Source: Candidatus Peregrinibacteria bacterium
GTDB taxonomy: Bacteria; Patescibacteriota; Gracilibacteria; CAIRYL01; GCA-016699755
Direction: 5' to 3'
Assembly: GCA_016699755.1 (NCBI GenBank)
Contig: CP065009.1
Span: forward strand, 868,001-932,000
DNA length: 64,000 nucleotides
Shown here piece after piece: positions 34,315 to 42,500 of the stretch. A program made the position numbers and the translations under genes. The notes beneath the pieces are model-generated. The model worked only from the letters and a program-made list of their open reading frames with translations, was not told the DNA's origin and did no database searches. Each line of letters opens with the position of its first letter. The first letter of the stretch is position 1.

Positions 34315-35461
34315 TACCACCATTGGAATTACTACTTCCATTACTTCCACTTCTTTTCAATTTATTCCGCCTTATGAACCTTCTTATGGTTTTTATCTGA
34401 TTAGCAACATTTTTTATTGTACCCTGTACTTGTGATTTGTACTCTAATTTACTAACTTTTTCCACATGAATTCTTAGTGATTTTCTTGCTGAATCCAAAG
34501 CCTTGAAGACTGATCCCGAACCATTTTCTTTATATTGCTTTTTTAACTGATTATAGATTTTTTTATTTATTGTTGATGTTTTCTGTACGGTTTTTTGTAC
34601 ACCTTCTCCCGTTTTAACTGCTTTCACCCCATCCACCACATCATCACCCTTCTTTGCCATCGTCATGGCAACCCCAGCTCCTCCGGGAAGACCGGGGATA
34701 AGCGTCGCACCAGCATCAATGGCAGAAGCAAAAAGGGCTTCTCCAAATTCTTTTGCATCTTGTTTTAAACCCTGAACAGCATCTGTTTTTAGAGATTCAT
34801 TTTTAGTAAATACTCCATAGCCATATCGTACTCCTTCGTATGCAATCTCGACTGTATTCTTTACAAGGGTGCCAATATCTATTGATACATTTAACACATC
34901 CCAACCGGTCTCAAAGAAATTCCCCGTCGGATCCACATACTTCAAAGGATTATTCCGCACATACGCATATTTGTTCAGAGATTGTGGATCGGTGAGGTCG
35001 CCTGCCCATGGGTCAATCGAGATGAATCTGGCGATGTTCGAATTGTAGTATCTCGCTTCATAGTAGAGCAGGTCGGTGTCTTCATCCCGTTCTTTTCCGG
35101 TGTAGGTATAGTCGTTATGAAAGTCTGTTGTTGTCTCTTCTATTCTTTCATTTCCGTAGGGGTAGTAATCGGTAAGTTGGAGAATGTTTCCGTTATTGTC
35201 GGTATCTACAGATGCTCCGCTCAGGTGATCGGTGTGGTGGTAGATCAGTTTCTTTTCTGGTTCTTCTCCGTTTTGGGGTGGGGTGAGTTTGCCGGTCTGG
35301 GCAAGTGAGCCTCCGGTTTGTATGTGGATTCCTCCTCCGTTTTCTATGGTAATGGAGTACGTGTTCAGGTCTACTTCAAGAGTGCCGGTGGGGGTTATAG
35401 TGAGGGTCACGTTTTGGGGAACAGTAACACTTTGGGGGGCGGTTTGGAAATTGGCAATCAT
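34307..35461 (-). CDS. Rhs core fragment with basic tip of unknown activity
   Basis: From the ATG at 35461 (MIANFQTAPQSV) it has 384 residues; the open frame further upstream overlaps the neighbouring gene and is not used. The Rhs core ends YVDPTG near residue 178. The tip begins with a helical, hydrophobic-patch segment (ATLIPGLPGGAGVAMTMAKK, a pretoxin-like linker) and ends in a Lys/Arg-rich domain (SGSVFKALDSARKSLRIHV, TIRRFIRRNKLKRSG). Basic charge and the cytosolic partner suggest a nucleic-acid target, but no catalytic motif is certain. Confidence 0.7.
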   Translation of the reverse strand: MIANFQTAPQSVTVPQNVTLTITPTGTLEVDLNTYSITIENGGGIHIQTGGSLAQTGKLTPPQNGEEPEKKLIYHHTDHLSGASVDTDNNGNILQLTDYYPYGNERIEETTTDFHNDYTYTGKERDEDTDLLYYEARYYNSNIARFISIDPWAGDLTDPQSLNKYAYVRNNPLKYVDPTGNFFETGWDVLNVSIDIGTLVKNTVEIAYEGVRYGYGVFTKNESLKTDAVQGLKQDAKEFGEALFASAIDAGATLIPGLPGGAGVAMTMAKKGDDVVDGVKAVKTGEGVQKTVQKTSTINKKIYNQLKKQYKENGSGSVFKALDSARKSLRIHVEKVSKLEYKSQVQGTIKNVANQIKTIRRFIRRNKLKRSGSNGSSNSNGGNG

Positions 35462-35467
35462 AACTGT

Positions 35468-35495
35468 ATTGTAGGCTTTTTGTGGTCGAGTCCAA
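35468..35495 (-). promoter_or_regulatory. Palindrome B with candidate promoter before the third cassette
   Basis: TTGGAC (35495-35490), 16 bp, TACAAT (35473-35468), then the ATG at 35461. About 60 bp around it are shared with the start region of the M15 cassette (28332-28399), including the hairpin CGAGTC..GACTCG at 35486-35504. Confidence 0.4.
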
Positions 35496-35516
35496 AAGAC
35501 TCGGATGAACGGAGGG

Positions 35517-36188
35517 CTATTTCTGCAAAAATCGAAAACTCTCTGCCATCTGATTATCCAAAAAGATTCCATCATTATTCCAAAATATTCCCTCTTGTCC
35601 GATATCCCATGAAACAGCTCGTTTGTTTTTTGCATCGTATTTCATAACGGTCATAAAGTTCAGAAAACAATCAGATTTTCCAAGCTCTTTTCCATCATAA
35701 GGAGTAAGAACATCAAAAACATCCTGCTGAGATATCGGAACTTTTTCTCCAAGACTACACTTCTCTCCGTATGTTTCCTTAATAAATTGATCGAGCTCTT
35801 CGTCATTGCTCACGGCTTTAAAATTCATTCTCCAAATTTTTGAATTTTCTTTTTCTAAAAGGTCAAAAGTGTTTTCCTTTTTCTCACAATCTTCCGTATA
35901 AAAATATTCTTTTGCGACATAAACCACATTATCTTTTTTGAAGAATTGAATTGGAGTTGTCTCTTCTGTACAAGAAGAAAAACTCGATACACTTACCGGA
36001 TAACGAATTTCAAAACCGAGCCCTGGGTCTTTGTGTGTTTTCCAGAGAAAGACATCATTTTTTTCAATTTGAGGCTTATCGTTTATCTCCTGTGGTTCTG
36101 GTTTTTGTGACAAAAAAAAGAAGGAGGAAAGAGCGATGAGCACAATAACCGAAAAAGTAAAAAACGTGGTTTTTTTCATTATCTTCAT
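35517..36188 (-). CDS. Putative immunity protein to the CHAP tip, exported
   Basis: 223 residues: signal/anchor helix (MKIMKKTTFFTFSVIVLIAL), Pro/Glu linker, then a soluble domain with four Cys (SSFSSCTEETT, TEDCEKKE, EKCSLGE, KSDCFLNF). It begins 5 bp after the CHAP fragment. An outward-facing immunity protein fits a peptidoglycan amidase toxin. An alternative ATG lies 9 bp downstream. Confidence 0.6.
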   Translation of the reverse strand: MKIMKKTTFFTFSVIVLIALSSFFFLSQKPEPQEINDKPQIEKNDVFLWKTHKDPGLGFEIRYPVSVSSFSSCTEETTPIQFFKKDNVVYVAKEYFYTEDCEKKENTFDLLEKENSKIWRMNFKAVSNDEELDQFIKETYGEKCSLGEKVPISQQDVFDVLTPYDGKELGKSDCFLNFMTVMKYDAKNKRAVSWDIGQEGIFWNNDGIFLDNQMAESFRFLQK

Positions 36189-36193
36189 GAAAT

Positions 36194-38953
36194 TTAATCG
36201 TCATTATCTTTATCCTCTGTAGATTGTTTTGTGGCTGGTGTTGATGGAGAAGAAGTATATTCCTCTGGATGAGATTCTTTGCTTTGATTCTCATACCGTG
36301 CCCATCCACTAACACTATAACCATTGAAACGGCTATCTACTGTATACACAGCCTGCCCATCTTCATTATAAGTTCTGGTAAATTGTTGAGCGAATAGTCC
36401 CCCAGAAGAACTGGCATTTTGTTCTACCGTGTATACCCATCCATTCCCTGTGCTTTCTTCAAAGGTAACTTCTGCTATAAAACCTACATGACCATATGTC
36501 CCTCCAGACCAAGAAATAATATCATTTTCCTGTGGCATAACTGTACCGCTATTTTGATATACAGTATATGTCCCAGGATTATCTTTATTGTTTGCATTAA
36601 AAGCATTGTTAATCTTCTCTTGATTTCCGTAATGAACACCATTCCCCGTGCCACCTAAATTCACACCGTATTCTGACAATGCAAATTCTTTGGCTAATGT
36701 AGTACATTGATAAGGGTGATTTCCTGTCCCTGTTTTATTTCCACCACTTATTATTTCTATTCCTCTATATTCTCCCATTTTTTCCCCAAGTTCGTAACGA
36801 TCTCCATTTTTAGGGGAAAATACTTGGTATTCTGAAACTTTCATCCCCGTTGGATCCACATACTTCAGCGGATTATTCCGCACATACGCATACTTGTTGA
36901 GAGATTGTGGATCGGTGAGATCGCCTGCCCATGGGTCAATCGAGATGAATCTGGCGATGTTTGAATTGTAGTATCTCGCTTCATAGTAGAGCAGGTCGGT
37001 GTCTTCATCCCGTTCTTTTCCGGTGTAGGTATAGTCGTTATGAAAGTCTGTTGTTGTCTCTTCTATTCTTTCATTTCCGTAGGGGTAGTAATCGGTAAGT
37101 TGGAGAATGTTTCCGTTATTGTCGGTATCTACAGATGCTCCGCTCAGGTGATCGGTGTGGTGGTAGATCAGTTTCTTTTCTGGTTCTTCTCCGTTTTGGG
37201 GTGGGGTGAGTTTGCCGGTCTGGGCAAGAGAGCCTCCGGTTTGGATATGAATTCCTCCTCCGTTTTCTATGGTAATGGAGTATGTGTTCAGGTCTACTTC
37301 AAGGGTGCCGGTGGGGGTTATGGTGAGGGTCACGTTGTGGGGAACAGTAACACTTTGGGGGGCGGTTTCAAAGGTGGCGATGGTACAGTTTTCCGTGAGT
37401 CTCCATTCGCCCGTTTGGGGAATAGTACAGGTAGTGGTTTGATTCGTACCAGTAGAGGATTCAAGGGTAGCGAGTTTCAGTCCGTTCACCGAAACAAAGG
37501 CTTTCTCTTTTCCTGCTTCAATATCCAAAAGATGACTAACGTACAGAGTTTCTTTCCCTGTCGTTTCGTTATATTTTTTAACTCTCGTCACGCCTTCATC
37601 GTAGGTATACGAAACAGTTGCGTTTGAAGAAGCAGAAGCAAGCAGGCGATCTTTTGCGTCCCATGTGTGTGTCCACGTACCGTCTTCGGTCAGGTTTCCA
37701 TCATCATCGTAGGCAAAGGTTTGGCTCCCCGCTTGGGTAACGGCATGGGGGTTGCTGTGCACTCCTTGCGCAGTAGCTGTTTCTCCACCCGCGTAGAGAT
37801 AGCTTCCCACATCGGACTTGTTCGTGATATTCCCGAGAATATCGTATGCGTAGGTTCTCGTATAATCTTCGGTATTGGCGGTATTGGTAATGGTAGCAGA
37901 AAGTAGGCGGTCGAGGTCGTCGTAGGTATAGGTCGCAGTTTTTGCAGAATTGGTTTCGGAGGTATCGAGTATGTGGGTGATATTCCCCACGGGATCAAAG
38001 GTATACGAAATTTTTTGAAGTTTTGTTCCAGTACCATTGACGGTTTCTTTTTCCGTCATGCGGTAGAGCTGATTGATATCGTAGGTTTGAGTGGTCGTTA
38101 CGCCGTTGGCGTATTCAATGATGGTGGGGGTTCCCAGAGGAGCATAGTCGAGGTTGGTCACAAGATTTTCAGGATTTTCTCCATTTTGGGAATACTGAAC
38201 CGTTTCCGCTTGGTTTGCGTTATTATATCCGTAGATCACAATGGTGTTTTTAGCATCGGGATAGATGATCTCTAAGGGATTCCCAATGAGGTCGTAGGTG
38301 GTTTCGGTAGTGTATGGAGTTCCATCAATAGTTCGTATTTCTTTGGTTGTGCGCCCCAAAGAGTCGTATTCGTAGACTTTGATAAGAGCACTTGAGGTAA
38401 TGCTTGTGGGAAGCCCAATGCCGTTAGGAGCGGTGTCGTACACAAAGCTCACATCTGTTTCAGTGGTTTGGTCGCTGTCTTCGGTGAGAATTCGATCAAG
38501 TTCATCGTAGCTATAGGCAATGGTTTGGCTCTTGGGATTGGTGGTGGAAACCAAGTTGCCGTTGATGTCGTACTCGTACGTCCATGTGCCAAATGTCGTG
38601 TCGGTGGGAAGGTGAAGATCGGTTTCCGAAAGCTTTCTTCCGAGTTTGTCGTAGGTGAAAGTTTTTTCATTTCCCTTCGCATCGGTTATTGTAGTGAGAA
38701 AGTTGTTGGAGTCGTAGGTATAGTGTGTGGCATACGCCTGCCCATTGAGATATTCCTTGACCGTGATTAGGTTCCCCCGAGCATCGGAAACAAAATCTTT
38801 TTGTTTTCCATTGGCATCAATCGTGGTCGTTGTCCAACGGTCGTAACTCGTGGTAGTGGTTCCGACAGGAGTTGTTGCGGTCAGTGTTCGTCCGAGCGCA
38901 TCGTAGGTGAACGCCGTATGTGGCTCGGAAGCAGTGAAAGCAGAATAATTCAT
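36194..38953 (-). CDS. Rhs/YD-repeat fragment with CHAP amidase tip
   Basis: 919 residues without signal or SpvB domain. It starts inside the YD repeats; homology to the large Rhs begins a few codons before the ATG (FLPQYETG, about 38977), showing 5' truncation. Repeats fill about 1-480, a beta domain (VTVPHNVTLTITPTGTLEV) follows, then the RHS core to YVDPTG at about 702. The tip (703-919) is a CHAP domain: NHPYQCTTLAKEFAL with nucleophile Cys near 754, IISWSGGTYGHVGFIAEV with His near 821. CHAP enzymes cut peptidoglycan amide bonds. Confidence 0.85.
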   Translation of the reverse strand: MNYSAFTASEPHTAFTYDALGRTLTATTPVGTTTTSYDRWTTTTIDANGKQKDFVSDARGNLITVKEYLNGQAYATHYTYDSNNFLTTITDAKGNEKTFTYDKLGRKLSETDLHLPTDTTFGTWTYEYDINGNLVSTTNPKSQTIAYSYDELDRILTEDSDQTTETDVSFVYDTAPNGIGLPTSITSSALIKVYEYDSLGRTTKEIRTIDGTPYTTETTYDLIGNPLEIIYPDAKNTIVIYGYNNANQAETVQYSQNGENPENLVTNLDYAPLGTPTIIEYANGVTTTQTYDINQLYRMTEKETVNGTGTKLQKISYTFDPVGNITHILDTSETNSAKTATYTYDDLDRLLSATITNTANTEDYTRTYAYDILGNITNKSDVGSYLYAGGETATAQGVHSNPHAVTQAGSQTFAYDDDGNLTEDGTWTHTWDAKDRLLASASSNATVSYTYDEGVTRVKKYNETTGKETLYVSHLLDIEAGKEKAFVSVNGLKLATLESSTGTNQTTTCTIPQTGEWRLTENCTIATFETAPQSVTVPHNVTLTITPTGTLEVDLNTYSITIENGGGIHIQTGGSLAQTGKLTPPQNGEEPEKKLIYHHTDHLSGASVDTDNNGNILQLTDYYPYGNERIEETTTDFHNDYTYTGKERDEDTDLLYYEARYYNSNIARFISIDPWAGDLTDPQSLNKYAYVRNNPLKYVDPTGMKVSEYQVFSPKNGDRYELGEKMGEYRGIEIISGGNKTGTGNHPYQCTTLAKEFALSEYGVNLGGTGNGVHYGNQEKINNAFNANNKDNPGTYTVYQNSGTVMPQENDIISWSGGTYGHVGFIAEVTFEESTGNGWVYTVEQNASSSGGLFAQQFTRTYNEDGQAVYTVDSRFNGYSVSGWARYENQSKESHPEEYTSSPSTPATKQSTEDKDNDD

Positions 38954-39002
38954 GCCCGTTTCATATTGCGGAAGAAAATTTATTTTACAAACGAAACATC
39001 AT

Positions 39003-39030
39003 GGAGGGGGTGGTATACCCCGTCCGGCGG
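39003..39030. repeat. Palindrome family C, copy 2
   Basis: GGAGGGGGTGGTATACCCC then GTCCGGCGG; the right half equals that of 26602-26634, the left half is diverged. It sits between an immunity gene and the truncated Rhs fragment, at the probable recombination joint. Confidence 0.6.
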
Positions 39031-39036
39031 AGAGCT

Positions 39037-39513
39037 TTATTTTGGGAATTCATCCAAGTAAATATCACCCAACAACTCTTGTTGTAACTGCGAATGTTCC
39101 TTCATGCGAATAATTACCGAAGTTTGCCCGTCGTAAACTTGATCTAATGGAATTGTGAGAAAACTATTACCATATTGGTCTAACGGCTGAGGAAAGGATG
39201 TGACAGCCTTATTATTGGTTATTTGAGTTACTTCAAAATTGTTATTAAAATTTTCTATAAAATCCTGTTTATTATTGTCTTCCAATGAATCAATAGGGCT
39301 CTCGAAGGTAACAACCAATATTACTAGTGAACCCATTCTTGAGTTTGGAAACTCAACACGAATTTCATTCCATGCTTGATTTTCAGCATCATAAAAAAGA
39401 TACTTAGCTGGTCTCTCTATATAAAACAATATGGCTATTGTCAATAGAACAAGCAGGATGCCTGTCGATATCACAGGAAGTGCCCATTTTGTGATTGATT
39501 TTTTGTTATGCAT
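39037..39513 (-). CDS. Putative immunity protein of the full-length Rhs toxin
   Basis: 158 residues with one N-terminal membrane helix (ALPVISTGILLVLLTIAILF) and an extracytoplasmic beta-rich domain. It begins 32 bp after the large Rhs gene. No family recognised. The membrane anchoring matches a toxin acting outside the cytoplasm. Confidence 0.6.
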   Translation of the reverse strand: MHNKKSITKWALPVISTGILLVLLTIAILFYIERPAKYLFYDAENQAWNEIRVEFPNSRMGSLVILVVTFESPIDSLEDNNKQDFIENFNNNFEVTQITNNKAVTSFPQPLDQYGNSFLTIPLDQVYDGQTSVIIRMKEHSQLQQELLGDIYLDEFPK

Positions 39514-39545
39514 GAAGAAGAAAAAAATACCTTAAAAATTATAGA

Positions 39546-42500
39546 CTACTTATCATCAGATTCGTCTTTTTCGTCATTATTTTCATCATTTGTATCATCT
39601 ATATTGTCCTGCTCAAACATACCGTTCATACCAGAGATAAAAGTGTATCCGTCATAGTCACTGATATTTTCATTTTCATATAGCTCTCCTGCAAAACCCC
39701 TAGGGGTTGTTGCTGTTCCTAAATCTATATTAGTAACATCGAGAATGATCTGTTGAACAAAATCAGTACAATTGTTTAGTAATGTATTATACTCTTGTAG
39801 CTCATTTTGATTTTGTGCAGAATTTTCTAGTTCAGTCTGAAGCTCTGATTCATTGGTTGTGTCAATTTCTAGCCTAAAAACTGTAAATTGATCACCCTCG
39901 TTTAGTTCTATATAATTATTTCTTTGTTCTTCAGTCATATTTTGCATTCGTTCATTACCCTGATTATCCTCCCAAAATCCAAATGTTTGATCGTAATCGT
40001 CATGCGTAATACGAATCATCGAATGCCCAAAATCGCTTGCCTCACCAGTTTCATCTGTTCTAACCCAAATTTCAGTGGTTTCTCCACTCGGATCCACATA
40101 CTTCAACGGATTATTCCTCACATACGCATACTTATTCAAGCTCTGCGGATCAGTGATGTCCCCGCCCCAAGGGTCAAGAGAAATGAATCTTCCGATATTG
40201 GAGTCATAGTATCTCGCTTCGTAGTAGAGGAGTTCGGTGTCTTCATCTCTTTCTTTTCCGGTATATGTATAGTCGTTGTGGAAGTCAGTTGTTGTGTCTT
40301 CTATTCTGCTGTCTCCGTAGGGGTAGTAATCAGTGATTTGAAGGATGTCTCCGTTGGTGTCGGTATCAACAGATGCTCCAGAGAGATGGTCTGAGTGGTG
40401 GAACATTAAACCCCCCTCACCCCCCTTATCAGGGGGGGATAAAAAGTCGGTTTGTGCAAGACTCCCTCCGTTTTCTATCAGTATTCCTCCAGTGTCTTCG
40501 ATAGTGATGGAATTGTTATTGAGATCGACTTCTAGTATTCCAGAGCTGGCGATGGTAAGTGTTGTTCCGGCGGTGATGGTGACGTCTGCGGGGGCGGTTT
40601 CGAAGGTGGCGATGGTGCAATCTTGTGTTACTGTCCAGTTGCCGGATGTCGGAACAGAGCAGGTGGTCTGTCCTCCACCGGGGTCGTTGCCTTCTTCAAG
40701 GGTTGCCAGTTTTAGATCGCCAGAAAAGAAGTAAATCTTTTCTTCGCCGTCTTCAATATCAAAGAGGTCATTGATGTAGGTAGTGATCTTTCCGGTAGAT
40801 TCGTTGGTCTTTGTAACTCTGGTTTTGGCTTCATCGTATTCATAGCTGACGGTTGTGCCGGATGTGGAGGAGCTGATAAGTCTGTCTTTGTAGTCCCAAC
40901 TGTGGGTCCAGTTTCCGTCTGTTTGCAGGTTTCCGTTGTTGTCGTAGGTGAAGTTTTGGGTTCCCGCCTGGGTTACGGCATGAGGGCTGGCGTAATTATT
41001 TTGTAAATAGGTATATGCACCGACATCAGACTTATTGGTGATATTTCCGATGGAATCGTAGGCGTAGGTTCGAGTGTAATCATCATTATTAGCGGTATTG
41101 GTGATGGTGGCAGAAGTGAGACGGTCGAGATCATCATACGTGTAATTTGCAGTCTTGGCGGCATCGGTTGCTGAGGTATCTGTTACTTGGGTGATGTTGC
41201 CAGTTTTGTCGAAGGTGTAGGTGAGGTCTTGTAGGGGCACAGTGCCCTGTGCCCGTACGGTTGATTTGTGCACGAGTTTGTAGTTTTGGTTGATATCGTA
41301 GGTATTTGTTGTGGTAACACCGTTGGCATAATCGATCACAGTCGGGAGACCGATGGGGTTGTAGTCGATGTTCGTTGTGATGGAATCGGAGGCAGTATCT
41401 ACTGTGCTCGTTTGCCCGGCGTTGTTGTAGCCGTAGATGACGATGGTATTTTCTGAATCGGGATAAGTGATCTGTTTTGGATTTCCCAAAAGGTCAAAAT
41501 CGTATTGAGTAACATAATCGGTACTGTCTATGGTTCTGGTTTCTTGAGTGATGTTCCCGAGAACATCGTATTGGTATGATTTGGTAATATTGGGAGAAGT
41601 GATGCTAGTGAGTTTTCCGATTCCGTTTGGTGCAGTATCGTAAGTGTAGGTATTCGTGGATTGACCGGAATCTTCCGTAAGAATTCGATCCAGTTCATCA
41701 TACGCAAAATCTGTTGTCTGGTTCTTGCTGTCTGAGAGTTGGGTCAGGTTTCCATTGTTGTCGTATTCATACGTCCACTGGCTAAAGGTGCTGTCGGAAG
41801 GATTGTGAAAGTCTCCTTCGGTCAGTTTTCTTCCGAGAAGGTCGTAGGTGAAGTCTTTGATATTGTTTTGGGAATCGGTGATGCGGGTGAGGTTGTTGTT
41901 TGGGTCATAGGTATAAGTGGTGGTGTAGGTTTGAGAGTTATTGTGTTCCTGTACTTGGATGAGGTTTCCCCGGCTGTCATAGGCGAAATCTTTTGGAGTG
42001 CTGTTCGGATCGGTCACGGTCTGATTCCAGCGGTCGTAACTGGTAGTGGTTGTTGCCGTATCACTTGATCCGTAAGGAACGGTAGCAGAAGTCGGACGAC
42101 CTAAAGCATCATAAGTATATGTGGCTCCGGGATCATTGGCATTTATTGTGGAAAATCCGAGTCCGGTTTTAAATTGGGGGAAGAGTTCTTTTTGCACATT
42201 TCCGCGTTCATTATAAATTGTTCCGGTAACAGTATAGTTTGATCCTTCTGCCTCTGATCGGGTTTGGATGGTTCGTCCGAATCCATCGAGATATGTTTTG
42301 GAAGTGATTTCTATGGGATTACTGTTTACATCGGTGTTATTTGCATACGCCACAGTTGTCACAGAAACCGGAGAGCTGGAATAATCATAACTGGTGGCAG
42401 ATGTGGTGATGAGCTCAGATGGAGCATCGGGATTGGTGATCTTGGTTTCTGCCACCCGTCCGAGAGCATCATAGATGGTTTTGCTCTTGAGTCCGTTGGG

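Noticed and set aside
35462..35635. N-terminal 58 residues of the third Rhs cassette
   Set aside because: They overlap the end of the CHAP immunity gene and the palindrome; Rhs similarity and a promoter-like sequence both point to the ATG at 35461.
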